From contig OY757013.1 of NCBI GenBank assembly GCA_963580285.1, forward strand, positions 137,017,027 through 137,081,026: a stretch of 64,000 bases of DNA, in the 5' to 3' direction. Origin of the DNA: Lucinisca nassula (lineage: Eukaryota > Mollusca > Bivalvia > Lucinida > Lucinidae). The first letter of the stretch is position 1; each line of letters starts with the position of its first letter. Made by a program: the position numbers and the translations under genes. Below the pieces are notes generated by a model. That model ran no database searches. It saw only the letters and a program-made list of their open reading frames with translations, and had not been told where the DNA came from. Shown here in pieces: positions 23,385 through 34,314 of this stretch.

Positions 23385-23612
23385 TTTAACCCTTTTTTAC
23401 CAACTGGAATCTTCCTCCTTATATATAGCAAGAGTCCATTTCAAAATTTAGGGGTGTCAGGTTGTGTTTTCTTCAAAATTGAAAAGAAAAATAGCTGAAC
23501 TTTTTGCAAACAGTGTAGGCCCTGATCAGACGCCGCGTTCTGCGGCGTCTGATCTGGGCCTGCACTGTTTGCCCGGTACCCGTTTAGGGGTCTCCAGTCA
23601 GAAATGGGTTAA
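23385..23612. mobile_element. MITE family F (ttaaccc ends, GATCAGACGCCGC hairpin)
   Basis: Inverted ends ttttaaccctttttt and aaatgggttaa. Central palindrome gatcagacgccgcgttctgc with its complement. Second near-complete copy at 31774-31997; fragments elsewhere. Confidence 0.75.
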
Positions 23613-23697
23613 TCAATACTCCATTGAAATGTTTCAACAACATTATGTCAAATTGACAACTAACATTTAATTACCGATAAAATTAATTTTCATTAAC

Positions 23698-23978
23698 CAT
23701 CACGAAAACACGCCTATATAATTTTCACCCCCTTGAACCCCATTTTTATATAGTAAAACTGGGGTTTCCGGGGGTATACCTTATTTTTCTTATTTCTGCT
23801 CTAAAATATAGATTGTCGTAACATGTTAGAACCGCCTCAATGAGGCGGTTCTAACGCGTGCCCACAATCTATATTTTGAGCAGAAATAAGAAAATAATCA
23901 CAATTTTTCATTATAAAATTATCATTTTTTTCGGCGATAAAGGTGGTAATGTATTTGTATAGGGGTGTTTGCGTAATG
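23698..23978. mobile_element. MITE family A
   Basis: Ends catcacgaaaacacgcctat and ataggggtgtttgcgtaatg; hairpin gaaccgcctcaatgaggcggttc. Confidence 0.9.
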
Positions 23979-24110
23979 ACTATAATTAATCAAAATGGCT
24001 GTACATATGTAAGATCAAGACATGACAACAACTTTTGGCAACTCAGCCTGGTTACTAGTCCGTGCATATTGGGTCCGAGTCTTGATCAAAGAATTCGTTC
24101 CATAATGAAT

Positions 24111-24495
24111 AATAGAAGCGGAGGCAATGATCAGGAATCGATACAATCAACCCACAGCTCCCATCAGAGACACCAAAGGTAAAGACACACAAACATGGGA
24201 CAACAGACCTTAATGGAAACACCAACAGCGGAAAGCCAAAAGGACAGTTACTTTCCCGCAAAATGGTCAATAGGCTATCCAAAATAAAATAACACATGCG
24301 ACACAAACACCCAAAGACAAACCATAACAAAAATAAACCGAGACAGAAGAACCGCCTTGGAACGGTCAGCGGAAACGAATTCCACTGGGGGGGGGGGGGG
24401 GAGGGCTTAAATCGATTTTACTTGGCCACAATCCTCGCCCTTACTTCCGTCGCGATTTAGACAAATAATTTGTTCAGTCCGCATGAAGGCCGCCT
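24111..24495 (-). mobile_element. Naiad 3' tail, older copy
   Basis: Matches the tail including 'ttccgtcgcgatttagacaa', with a G(12) run near 24390. Lies immediately upstream of the ALP terminal exon. Confidence 0.75.
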
Positions 24496-24576
24496 AACTG
24501 AAGTTGTTGTTCCAAAGATTATTGTCGTTATATTGAATGTCGGTATAAAGAGGGTTGACTATTTATCTGTTTTCAG

Positions 24577-24745
24577 ACGCTCGTACCGATACTGGAAGCG
24601 GCGGGTGTGTAGAACTTGGAACAGACCGTGTATACCTTGGACTAATGAGCCGGAGTACGCCTGCTGTCACAGTAGTGGACTCTCTTGCAAATGTAACTTG
24701 TGGATGCAGAACTGCAGATGCGTCAGTAGACTCTGGGGAAAATAA
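24577..24745 (+). CDS. Terminal exon of an agatoxin-like neuropeptide precursor (ALP)
   Basis: Preceded by a textbook acceptor (tttatctgttttcag). The first base completes a codon, then an open frame runs to TAA at 24743-24745. It encodes a basic processing site (WKRR) followed by a peptide of about 44 residues with eight cysteines spaced C-x6-C-x10-CC-x6-C-x-C-x6-C-x-C. The end is LWGK then stop, the usual signal for Lys removal and Gly-directed C-terminal amidation. The cysteine frame and the CKCNLW...CRC segment are those of the agatoxin-like peptides known as neuroendocrine peptides in insects and other protostomes; the fold would be an inhibitor cystine knot. Expected product: a secreted signalling peptide released from neurosecretory cells. 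Another plus frame is also open to 24828, but lacks this pattern. A signal peptide must come from an upstream exon. Homology is judged by pattern only. Confidence 0.75.
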
Positions 24746-24995
24746 TTTACTCGAAGAAGATACCACAGCGGATTACCGCACGCCAAATAATCCATGGAAT
24801 GAACATCACAACAAACGGCTATTTTTGTGACCTAAAATTTACCCTTAAAATCGGAAGTCACAACAATTGTTGTCTGCTTTGTAGTCTGACTGTTACTTTA
24901 AAATTCATTGTTGCAAACAGTTTGGGCAAAGATGAGATTGCTCATCTGACGTGGATCCACACCGTTTGCTTGTTTTCAAATAAATGTTTGAAAAG
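24746..24995 (+). other. Probable 3' UTR of the ALP gene
   Basis: AATAAA at 24979-24984, about 235 bases after the stop. The UTR would include a fragment of MITE family F (about 24895-24970: caaacagtttgggcaaagatgagattg ... ccacaccgtttgc, seen in parts). No terminator motif beyond the poly(A) signal can be judged. Confidence 0.45.
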
Positions 24996-25085
24996 TTTTA
25001 AATCAGATTTAGCAGACCACAAACAAAGACGACATTTTTAGATGCAGTTTTCTTGGCGTATTAATGGTTACGTTTCCAATGAACT

Positions 25086-25410
25086 ACAGTCGAACTTCGA
25101 TGGGTCGAACATCCATGGGACCATAAAATTGTTCAAGATAAGGGAAGTTTGAGCCACTGAAGATAAATTGGGAATATATTTTCGGTGCTCTGTGATATCA
25201 AAACATTGTATGTACTCATTAGAATCGCCTCATCGAGGCGATTCAAATGAGTACACACAACAAAAATGTTCAAGTTAAAAGAAAAAAATATCCCAAACCT
25301 ATCCCTTACTATTTCGTATCTAGAGGAATTCCCTACGTACTCAATGACATATTCGACTCATCCATGGTAAACGAGTCATCGGAGTTCGAGCCGTCGAAGA
25401 TTAACTGTAT
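25086..25410. mobile_element. MITE family C
   Basis: Ends tacagtcgaacttcgatggg and ccgtcgaagattaactgta; hairpin gaatcgcctcatcgaggcgattc. Confidence 0.85.
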
Positions 25411-25944
25411 TATGAGAATCGTTCATGGGTGTGGGTGAGGACAGAAACATACGTCTCCATGGTAACTGCCCGGTATTACATGTACAAGGCTTGACGAGTG
25501 ATGCCGGACTACGATCCAGTGCGACTAATTTTTCAATCTAACCCTCCCTTCAATGATAGATTCTTTTTCTTACAAACCTTTATTTTAGAGCGTTGTTTTT
25601 ACCACGCCGTCGCTTTGATTGCTGACGTTCGCCATATTGTAATGCCATTGCACCCAGTGACGTCAACCATTACGACGGCGTACATGACGCCTTTTGCGAT
25701 CACTAAACATTCTAACATTTCCCGGATAACCTGAAAAATGACAAGAATTTTAATACCAGGGTAAAATGCAAAATTTCCTTATCCTTACGTGATGTGCAAG
25801 AAATACCTCTACATTTTAAATTCTGCTCACAGAATAAGATTCCGGTGCTCGTTATGAGGAAAGGCGCGGTTCTAGAACGAACTGTTAGCGAAGTCAGAAA
25901 AACAATTTACTTATTATAACAAAACAATATCTTCTGAAATGTAC
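25411..25944. other. No recognised gene
   Basis: A plus frame at 25498-25734 has no known motif. Contains the 30-base sequence shared with 21220. Confidence 0.5.
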
Positions 25945-26091
25945 TGTTATCTACGGAACCCTGGAAGGAGCATACATTTTATTTTAATATGTTGTGCGAA
26001 CAAGATAATATCTTGTTCGCACAACTTAATATCTTGTTCGCACAACATCTTAAAAAAAATTTCAAGTCCTTTCCCGGGTTCCGTAGTTATC
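25945..26091. mobile_element. MITE family S with perfect inner palindrome
   Basis: Inverted ends gttatctacggaaccctgga and tcccgggttccgtagttatc. Centre: ttgtgcgaacaagata joined to its exact complement, followed by one more direct copy of cttgttcgcacaac. Confidence 0.7.
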
Positions 26092-26224
26092 ATACACAAA
26101 GTTGGTGCTCATCTAAAAATATTCAAACATCATTAAAACAAGTTCGAGGAAAATTATATTCGACGTGTTATTTTGATGAACGCGAGACGCGGATGTACAT
26201 ATAACTCCTCAGACTATATCCACA

Positions 26225-26861
26225 GTGGACATTAGTTTGTTCGAACACCGATGGCTCGTTTACCCTGTCTGATTCGAACTCATGTTCATTACGAAAACAC
26301 GCCTATACAAATACATTGTAACCTTTATCGCAGAAAAAATGAAGGTTTTGAGATGAAAAATTGTGATCCTTTTCTTATTTCTACTGAAAATATATATTGT
26401 GGGTGCTCGTTAGAACCGCCTCATTGAGGCGGTTCTAACAAGCACCCGCAATCTATATTTTAGAGCGGATATAAGACAAATAAGGTTTACCCCTGTAAAC
26501 CCCAGTTTTTCTATACAAAAGTGGGGTTCAAGGGGGTCAAAATTATATAGGCTTGTTTTGGTAATGGAGTCCCCAGAACATTTTTTCCATAGGTCCTGAT
26601 AAGACATATTAAGGTATAATTTAGGAAGATTATGAGAAGTTATGTTGTGTGTACTCATTAGAATCGTCTCTATGGGGCGATTCTAATGAGTACACACAGC
26701 GTACCTTTATTCTTCGTTGGGGCAATGCTTATAAGTACACACAGCATACCTTTATTTTATCAAAGTATCATTATGAATGACCCTAAGAGGCTCGAACTAT
26801 CCCTGTCTCGAACTTTTTTCTTGGTCCCAAAGGTATTCGAGCCATCGAAGTTTCACTGTAT
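26225..26861. mobile_element. MITE family C, split by a family A MITE
   Basis: The left arm (gttcgaacaccgatggctcg) is at 26239-26258 and the rest is at 26566-26861, with hairpin gaatcgtctctatggggcgattc. The inserted family A copy separates them. Confidence 0.75.
26287..26565. mobile_element. MITE family A nested in family C
   Basis: Ends cattacgaaaacacgcctat and ataggcttgttttggtaatg. Confidence 0.85.
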
Positions 26862-26924
26862 AAGGGTAATTATATGAGTGTAGTGTCTTTGCACTGAAAT
26901 ATTTAAGAAATTATTTTTATTTTT

Positions 26925-27045
26925 CTGCTGTTCATGCAAGTATGAAAGCAGTTGGTCGGGTGCAAAGTAAATGAACTCCGAAAGGGTTCATGTAAACTTT
27001 GCTAGCGACCCTCTGTCGTCCATACTTTCTTAAAAAGCAGAAACA
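26925..27045. repeat. Imperfect palindrome
   Basis: Arms gcaaagtaaatgaactc / gggttcatgtaaactttgc nested in aagtatgaaagcag / catactttct and ttctgct / agcagaa. Probably a MITE. Confidence 0.55.
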
Positions 27046-27459
27046 TTAAGTCTATTTTTTATATTTACATTCTTTGCCCCTCATCACTTAGCGAAAAATG
27101 CTTACAGGGCAAACTTGTAAAACTGAAAAAACATTTACACGCTGTTTTTCTACAAAGAGCGGAACAGCGTTGACGTCACCAACGCCGGAAGACGACCATT
27201 CTTTAGACTGAGGCCACTTGAAGTCACTCTTAATCATGTGATTCGATGCGTTTATGGAAGTATGAACTACTTTTTTACATTAGACTTTACACTGGAAAAG
27301 TAAATATAAAAACGCTAGACTGCAAAACTGCCATGTCACAGTGCACAAAGCACCTGAGGGTTCCAGGAAAGAACATATTCTTAAACAGGGACTTCGTTTT
27401 CTCATCCACGTGCTTAAAATGTGTTGTTTTTTTTTTGTTCTGTCATAGCAACAGATAAT

Positions 27460-27770
27460 TTGTTTGTTTGTTTTGGAGTTTACTGGCCCAGTCAACACCA
27501 TTTTAGGTCAATTTTGAGCCGGTCAGTTTACTTATCCACACTTTTCCTGGGCAAGCTTATACGCAAGCGGTTAACCAATACAGTGCACATTCTTTCGCCA
27601 GAAACTGACGACTGCCCTTCTTTAATCAGCGAAACGGAGAGAATGACCGTAGAAAAGATTTCATGACCAATCTCCACGAATGAATGTTGCCGACCCCGGC
27701 AGGTATCGAACCCGCGTCCTCCTGATCACCAGTCAGACGCGCATCCGACTGAGCTACCGAGGCCGATAGC
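27460..27770 (-). mobile_element. SINE family L, complete copy
   Basis: The minus strand starts GGCCTCGGTAGCTCAGTCGG with B-box GGTTCGATACC, then the family L body to 'gtgttgactgggcc'. The tRNA-like head is intact enough to resemble a tRNA gene, but no acceptor-stem pairing or terminator follows. Confidence 0.8.
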
Positions 27771-27775
27771 AACAT

Positions 27776-27955
27776 ATAAGGTAAGTATTTTGTTGTAACT
27801 GAAGGATGTTTTTTGTCAGTACGACATAAAAATCTATATGTGGGTATTCATTAGAACCGCCTCACCGGGGCGGTTCTAATGAGTACCTACAACATAGGTT
27901 TTTATGGAGAAATAAGGAAAACTGTTCTTCAATTGTCACAAAATACTTACCTTAT
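27776..27955. mobile_element. MITE family D
   Basis: Perfect 18-base inverted ends ataaggtaagtattttgt and acaaaatacttaccttat; hairpin gaaccgcctcaccggggcggttc. Related copy at 35076-35246. Confidence 0.8.
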
Positions 27956-28034
27956 CTGTTGTTTTATTCTGGCACATGGAACTGCATCACAGTAACAAGT
28001 CAATGTATTGAACACTCCACTTTGTACAAATAAC

Positions 28035-28138
28035 GGTTTTACGTCGGTATACATTATTTTCGTTATTTCTGTTCGAAGACATAGATTGTGAGTCTCGATA
28101 GTAGAACCTGTTCTAATATGCATCATCAACCTATGTTT
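28035..28138. mobile_element. MITE family A fragment, decayed
   Basis: 'ttatttctgttcgaagacatag' and 'agaacctgttctaatatgc' remain of the hairpin core. Confidence 0.45.
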
Positions 28139-28937
28139 TCACTGGCCGTTCCAAGGCGATTCTTCTGTCGTGGTTTATTTTTGTTATGGTTTGTCTTTGA
28201 GTGTGTTTCGCTTATATAATTTTTTTTCGGCAGGTATGAACGCTCTGTCTCTAGCTGGGCCCATCTGAGTCTAACTGTTGGTCTTCTTTTGCTCCAGCAT
28301 TTCAGTGGTTTCTTGCTGTCGAGTCCGCATCGTTGTTTCATCTCTGTGGTTGATCACGGAGATGTTGCACTGATGAGTTATGCCTTCATGCGGACTGAAC
28401 AAATTATTTGACTAAATCGCGACGGAAGTAAGGGCGAGGATTGTGGCCACGTAGGGTCGGTTTGAGCCCCTCCCCCACCCCCAACAGTGGAGGTCGTTTC
28501 GCTGAGCGTTCCAGGGCGGTTTTCTCTCCTGGTTTATTTTGGTTATGGCTTGTCTTTGAGTGTGTGTATCGCTTGTATTAATTTGCTTTGGATAGGCGAT
28601 TGGCCATTTTGATGGAAAGTAACCGTCCTTTTGGCTTTCCGCTAGTGATGTTTCCATTAGGGTCTAGTTGTTTCATGCTTATGTTTCTTTCCCTTGGTGT
28701 CTCTGATGGGAGCTGTGGGTTAATTGTATCGATTCCTGATCATTGCCTTCCCATCTATTTTGGATAACACGTTGGCCATTTTGTGGGAATAGAACTGTCA
28801 TTTTGGCTTTCCGCTATTGGTGTTTCCATTAGGGTCTAGCTATACATGTTTGTGTTTGTTTCACTTTGGTGTCACTGCTGAGAGCTGTGGGTTAATTGTA
28901 CCGATTCCTGTTTATTGCCGTCACTTCTATTTTGGAG
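28139..28937 (+). mobile_element. Three tandem Naiad-type tail fragments
   Basis: Consecutive plus-strand pieces: 28139-28215, 28232-28755 (long, with cggactgaacaaattatttg and cgcgacggaagtaaggg) and 28755-28937. All are diverged from the young copies (tctctgatgggagctgtggg variant), so they belong to an older subfamily. Confidence 0.65.
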
Positions 28938-29289
28938 TTAAAATAAGAAAAAAATGTCAAATTTTCATCAGGAAAATGTCCGTTTTTTGAGATATGAAAA
29001 GAAGCATTAGCGTCACGGATGTGTTACGTAATGTGGTATCTTGTTATAAAAAGATATCTAATTGTGTGCTCTACAGCTACACTGATATGTGCATAGAGTC
29101 GTAAAAAGGGACAGCGTCTTTAGCAGACAAAGTAGACCCAGATATTATTCCGCCAAATGCGACATGCGGCGTCCTATCCATGTCTACATTGCATGTTTTA
29201 TCTGCATGCATTTTTGCGACATTACAACAAATGAAATGAACGCGACACCCCTTAATTTTGAAATAGGCCTTAGTGAAGATTACATTATT

Positions 29290-29500
29290 TATGTTAGTAC
29301 GTTTCGCTCCGGGGAACGGGAGGTCACGGGTTCGATCCCGGGCCGCGACATACCAAAGTCGTTAAGAATGGTACTAGGATCTCCTCGCTTGGCACTCAGA
29401 TTTACGGGGTAGAGCTAGGACTGGTCGACCCATTGTCCGGATAATGTGACTTGGCGTGGTATCATGTAATGTGTCTGGGACATGATACTTCAGTGAGGCA
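29290..29500 (+). mobile_element. tRNA-derived SINE remnant
   Basis: B-box GGGTTCGATCCCGGGCC at about 29329, followed by 'accaaagtcgttaagaatgg'. The A box is poor and the 3' end uncertain. Confidence 0.5.
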
Positions 29501-29559
29501 GCACTATAAAAGTGAGCATTGAGCTCCCTGTCGCAACCAGACACCGTCGTGATATGACT

Positions 29560-29611
29560 GAAAGGAATCGATACAATTAACTTACTCCACCCATCAAAGA
29601 CACCAAACGGA
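29560..29611 (-). mobile_element. Naiad tail scrap
   Basis: 'ggaatcgatacaattaactt' and 'cccatcaaagacaccaaa' match the extreme 3' end of the tail. It abuts the mariner remnant. Confidence 0.6.
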
Positions 29612-30464
29612 GCAACCCCAGAAATGGCCAATAAAGTCCATGATATTGTTATGACTGACAGACGAGTCACAGAAAGATATATAGCCAGTAGAATTGGCAT
29701 TTACAGGTAAGAGTACATTCCATTCTGACAGAGGATCTTGCAGTGAGAAGGCTTTCGGTCCGATGGGTAACAAGACTTCTGACAGTTGTTCAGAAGCACA
29801 CCAGGCGCACATTATCGCGTGCTAATATTAACCTTTTTGAGGAAGAACCTGCCAACTTTCTTCACAGTTTTATAACTTTGGATGACACATGGGTTCATTA
29901 TTTTACTCCAGAGGCCAAACAACAATCGAAACAATGGAAGCACCCTGGCTCACCCCCACCAAAAAAAAAGGAAAAGACTTTTCCATTAGCTGCGAAGGTT
30001 ATGGCCTCGGTTTTTTCTGGGATGCTGATGGTATTCTGCTGATGGATTATCTCCATAAGAGACAAACAAACAAGTGCACATACCTCGCTTCACTTCCGAC
30101 TCAGTTACCGAAAATATATTAAACTTAAGCGCCGCGGAAAGCTCACTAAAGGTGTGTTGTTCCATCAGGACAATGCTCCTGTACACAAGTCGGTCATTGC
30201 TATGACTGCCATTCACGATTGTGGCTTTAAATTGATTGAGCATCCACCTTATCCACCTGTACCCATTCGATCAGACTTTCATTTATTTCCAAACCTTAAA
30301 ACGGCTATTTCAAGCACCCATTTCCGTCCGATGAGGACGTTATATATGCAGTGGATGACTTTCTGAAAAACCAAGAAAAGGAGTTCTATAAAAGTGGCAA
30401 TGAGGCCCTTAAACACCGCTGGCAAAAGTGTATAGATACTGAAGGGGATTATATTGAAAAATAA
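29612..30464 (+). pseudogene. mariner-like transposase pseudogene (DD34D)
   Basis: The helix-turn-helix part ATPEMANKVHDIVMTDRRVT is at 29614-29673. The catalytic region retains LDDTWVHYF (first Asp at 29881), HQDNAPVH (second Asp 30169-30171) and IRSDFHLFPN (third Asp 30274-30276). The last two are 34 residues apart, as in mariner elements. The C-terminal frame ends TAA at 30462-30464. Frameshifts and stops occur around 29730-29830, at 30040-30042 and near 30345. Terminal inverted repeats were not recognised. Confidence 0.85.
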
Positions 30465-30536
30465 TACAATATATCCTTCAAAATTCAAATCCTTCAAAAT
30501 GAGGCTCACAACATATCAATTAGCCCTCGCACATAA

Positions 30537-31375
30537 TACATCGAGGCGGTTCTAACGAGTACACAGATTTAAAGTATGTTAAACGTCAAGGTCATGGTCA
30601 CAAGGTCAAAAATTATGGTACCATCGGAAAGGACATGTACATGTATAATCTGAAAGCCCCATCACTAACCAAACAAAAGTTATCGCCAATGTTAAAGTTT
30701 TTAAGAAGTAGGTCAACGTCAAGGTCACAAGTAAAATATTATGGTACCATTGGAAAGGTTTGATGACATAGAATGCACATTTGAAACATGAATGACATAG
30801 CACTTACATGTACCAACAGAAAGTTATTGCCAATGATAAAGTTTTTTTAAAAGTAGGTCAAACATCAAGGTCAAGGTCACGAGGTCAAAAATTAGTGTAC
30901 TATTGGAAAGATCTTGTGACATGAAATGCACATGTAAAATATGAAAGCCCTATCACAAACCAATCAAAAGTTAAAATGCTAAATGGCCAATGTTAAAGTT
31001 TTTAAGAAGTAGGTCAACGTCAAGGTCACAAGTCAAATATTATGGTACCACTGGAAAGGTTTTGTGACATAGAATGTACATGTGAAACATCAGCGCCATT
31101 TCATTCACCAACAGAAAGTGACTGTCAATGATTATGTTTTTAAAAGTAGGTCAAACATCAAGGCCAAGGTCACGAGGTCAAAATTATGGTACTACTGGAA
31201 AGGTCTTGTAACAAGGAATGCACATGTGAAATATGGAATCCCCATCAATTACCATTCAAAGTAATTCCCAATATTAAAGATTTTTTTGCGGACAGGCAAA
31301 CAAACATACAATTAGATGGATAGACAGACCGACAAAAAAGCTATATGCCCCCGAATCTTTGATACCGGAGGCATG
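30537..31375 (+). repeat. AGGTCA-rich tandem repeat element
   Basis: About five diverged units of 126-155 bases with 'caaggtcaaggtcac', 'ttatggtaccattggaaagg', 'gcacatgtgaaatatgaaag' and 'aatgttaaagtttttaa'. Ends in 'tttttgcggacaggcaaacaa' and a 'gataccggaggcatgaa' terminus. The same element is inserted at 43045-44200. The first 30 bases are a stray MITE hairpin end. Confidence 0.75.
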
Positions 31376-31773
31376 AATACTCATTCCGCGCAAAACAAAT
31401 GGTACTGAAGGATAGCTTGATTGCATGTTCATGACTGGTTTATCGAAACCTTCACCAAGGTGGTGTAATTTTAGAAAGACGGGTGAGGCCTAATAGGCCG
31501 AAACTTGCTAGCCTGGTCCAGATAAACTTGTACACTCCATACAATTTCAATTTTGCATAGTATGCCTTGCTTGCAAAGGTTATCCCCTTTGTCCTTGATT
31601 GCCAGGTTACTTCAGGATAGAGTTCGTGCGAGTGATATCAGGTCATACAGAATCAAATAAGTTGTGAAATTACACCGTTAAATGCATTGCGGAGTTGTGA
31701 AATTACACTGTTTTAAGAAACTCAAACGCATTTGATTATGCTTTCATATTTGCCAATGGTCAAACTCATTTCC

Positions 31774-31997
31774 TTAACCCTTTTTGTACCAAATGGAATC
31801 TTCCTCCTTATATATAGTAGGAGTTCATTTCAAAATTTAGGGGTGTGAGCTTGTGTTTTCTTCAAAGTTTATTTGGAAAATGGCTTAACTTTTCACAAAC
31901 AGTCTAGGCCCTGGTTAGACGTTCTGCGGCGTCTGATCTGGGCCTGCACTGTTTCCCAGGGTACCCGTTTTGGGGTTTCTGGTACAAAATGGGTTAA
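31774..31997. mobile_element. MITE family F
   Basis: ttaaccctttttgtacc and ggtacaaaatgggttaa ends; centre 'gttctgcggcgtctgatctg', left hairpin arm partly lost. Confidence 0.7.
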
Positions 31998-32241
31998 TAT
32001 GCGCACATAGCTGGGAAGAAAATTGGCTTTGAATTGATTGCATCAAAAGAATCAAACATTAATTACATGCTCCATTTTCAACATCAGCGGCTTAGTTAAC
32101 GCTCGCGGCTATACATGCTAATTATATTGCAGTGCAGTGCGCATTAACTCAGTCATGCGAAAAAGTAAAATCGTTGCCCATCTACTCGTATTGGTTCCGC
32201 CAATGTTGCGTAAACATGTCTCTGTTGTTAACAATCTGTAT

Positions 32242-32585
32242 ATACAATAGAACTTCAAAGGCTCGAACCCCGATGGCTCGTTTACCAGGGCTGTCCGTTT
32301 TCATTCTTGAGTCCCTTGGAAACTTTTCCATAACTGCAGATACTTGTATAAATATATTTGGAATAGCATTCTTATTCTCATTGTTATCTTGAAAATGTAT
32401 GTTGTGTGTACTTATTAGAATCGCCTCGATGAGGCGACTCTAATGAGTACACACAACATACATTTTATTTTGAAAAAAAAAGCACGAAAAGATGTATATA
32501 TTATGCCTTCTTATCTGGCTCTAAAACCAACCCTCAGTGGCTCCATGATCCTAAAAGTGTTCGGGCCATTGAAGTTCGATTGTAT
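32242..32585. mobile_element. MITE family C
   Basis: Ends tacaatagaacttcaaaggc and ccattgaagttcgattgta; hairpin gaatcgcctcgatgaggcgactc. Confidence 0.8.
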
Positions 32586-32723
32586 ATACATGTAATGGAA
32601 TCAAAGCACTGACAGCGCTGGTGGATCGATTGTCTAAAAGCTGGGAAAATGGACAGGCATGTTCTTTCGGTTTGTTCATTACATACTGACAGTAAATAAA
32701 AAATAAATAAGATGTGAAGTAAT

Positions 32724-33105
32724 AAAAGTGGAGGCAATGATCAGAAATGGATACAATTAACCCATAGCTTTCATCAGAGACACCAAAGAAAAAGAAACAC
32801 AAACATGAAACGACTAGACCCTTATGGAAACATCAACAGCGGAAAGACAAAAGGACAGTTACTCTCCCACAAAATGACCAATTGGCTATCCAAAACAAAA
32901 ACATATAGGCGATACACACACTCAGAGACAAACCATAACAAAAAATAAACCGCTACAGAATAACCGTCTAGGAACGGTCAGTGAAACGAATACCACTGAG
33001 GGGTGGGGGCTTAAATCGATTTTACGCGGTCGCAATCCTCGCCCTTGCTTCCGTCGCGATTTAGAAAAATAATTTGTTCAGTTCGCATGAAAGCCTTCTA
33101 AAGTA
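32724..33105 (-). mobile_element. Naiad-type 3' tail, older copy
   Basis: Contains gaggcaatgatcagaaatgg and tccgtcgcgatttagaaaaa. It is the left part of a segmental duplication shared with 38283-39505. Confidence 0.75.
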
Positions 33106-33500
33106 TTGTTAACATGTTGCAAGGTCACCATGAAAAATGGGCCCTTTTTAAGGGAAAGAGGTTACTGTGCAGGAGCAAAACCTTTCTGTTAAGAGTAGAT
33201 TCCCTTTGATAAGCAGGCAAAGTATATTTTGAAAGTGGTGCCCCATTTGAAAGTGCGTGCAGTCTCCTTTAGCCTGTTCACAGTCTGATTAATTCTCTTA
33301 CAACAACAGGGAAGGCAATCGTTGATTGTTTATTGCTACATCAACGTGTTGAAAATACTAAAGATTCCCTAGAGGTAAGAGTGTCATATTGTATTGCGTC
33401 TTATGGAATAACAGAAGTAGAATATTATAAGGCAGATACATCAATATAAAGTTTCAAGAATTATAGCCAGATTCTTTGTTCGAAGTTAAGGAATATTGAA
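33106..33500. repeat. Segmental duplication, copy 1
   Basis: About 390 bases aligning with 38828-39126 plus 39395-39505: gcaggagcaaaacctttc, tagattccctttgataagcag, ttcaagaattatagccagattc. No gene seen. This copy lacks the family H MITE. Confidence 0.7.
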
Positions 33501-33849
33501 ATATTGTCAACATAATGAAAGCCTGTTTTTTTTTTTTTTTTCTTGACATAAAATCGGATTTATAAGGGCATCACAAAAAACTGTTAATGTGATGGAAATG
33601 AAAATGGATAAACACTAGCCAATATTGTTTGTAGAAATGTACATAAATAATTATAGTAATAATAATAATATTAACAAGAGGTCCATGATGGACCTAATTC
33701 GCTCACCTGAGTCAAGTTGTATTATCTTTGATGTTTTTATTTTTGTCTATGTGCTATTTGTTCAATGTAGCAGAACATTAAAGAATTTAGGTGGAGCTTT
33801 TGTAAAATTTTTCTTAAATTCAGTCACTGTGTTCAAAAGATGTGGATTC

Positions 33850-33950
33850 TCGCATCAGAAACGCCTCAAGTGTGGAGAAGCATGGGACTGAACCCATGAA
33901 ACTTGGTATATTAGGCAAGTAGTTTAACCATTTCACCATAGAAGCTTCTA
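33850..33950 (-). mobile_element. tRNA-like SINE head
   Basis: The minus strand reads TATGGTGAAATGGTTAAACT ... GGGTTCAGTCCC, i.e. A- and B-box-like. Degenerate; not a tRNA gene. Confidence 0.45.
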
Positions 33951-34314
33951 ACACTAATTTTCTGATAACATGAAATTGTGCTGGTTGCACTGGAGTTTTT
34001 GTATTTGAATATAATTGACGTTACGTTTTGTTTTTGGAAATAGGGATATTAGATTTTCGAGTATAAACACTTAAGTTCGTTATGAAGTCAGTTTCATTTT
34101 GGGAAACACTAGCATATTTCAAAGCATACACAGCACTGGTGGGCCAATTGTGTCGGAATGTAGGCGAGGAAAATGATCCTGACTTGTGATATAGACTGTT
34201 TACATTTCGTTTATTACTTGTACATTTCTGTACTGTAAGCAAAATGTGTAAATTCCGATTGGACGCCACATTCTGCAGCATCTGACTCAAAATTTCCTGT
34301 ACTGTAAGTAACAA

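Noticed and set aside
24577..24745. Venom toxin gene
   Set aside because: The cystine-knot frame is toxin-like, but amidation end, propeptide layout and non-venomous context fit the neuroendocrine ALP family; single exon, no cluster of paralogues.
24555..24830. Alternative 91-codon plus frame over the ALP exon
   Set aside because: Open but without a cysteine pattern or processing sites; the other frame explains the exon much better, though the alternative cannot be formally excluded.
27690..27770. tRNA gene on the minus strand
   Set aside because: A and B boxes are present, but the sequence continues into the family L SINE body, which recurs at 18225-18532 and 6779-6945, and there is no T-run terminator.
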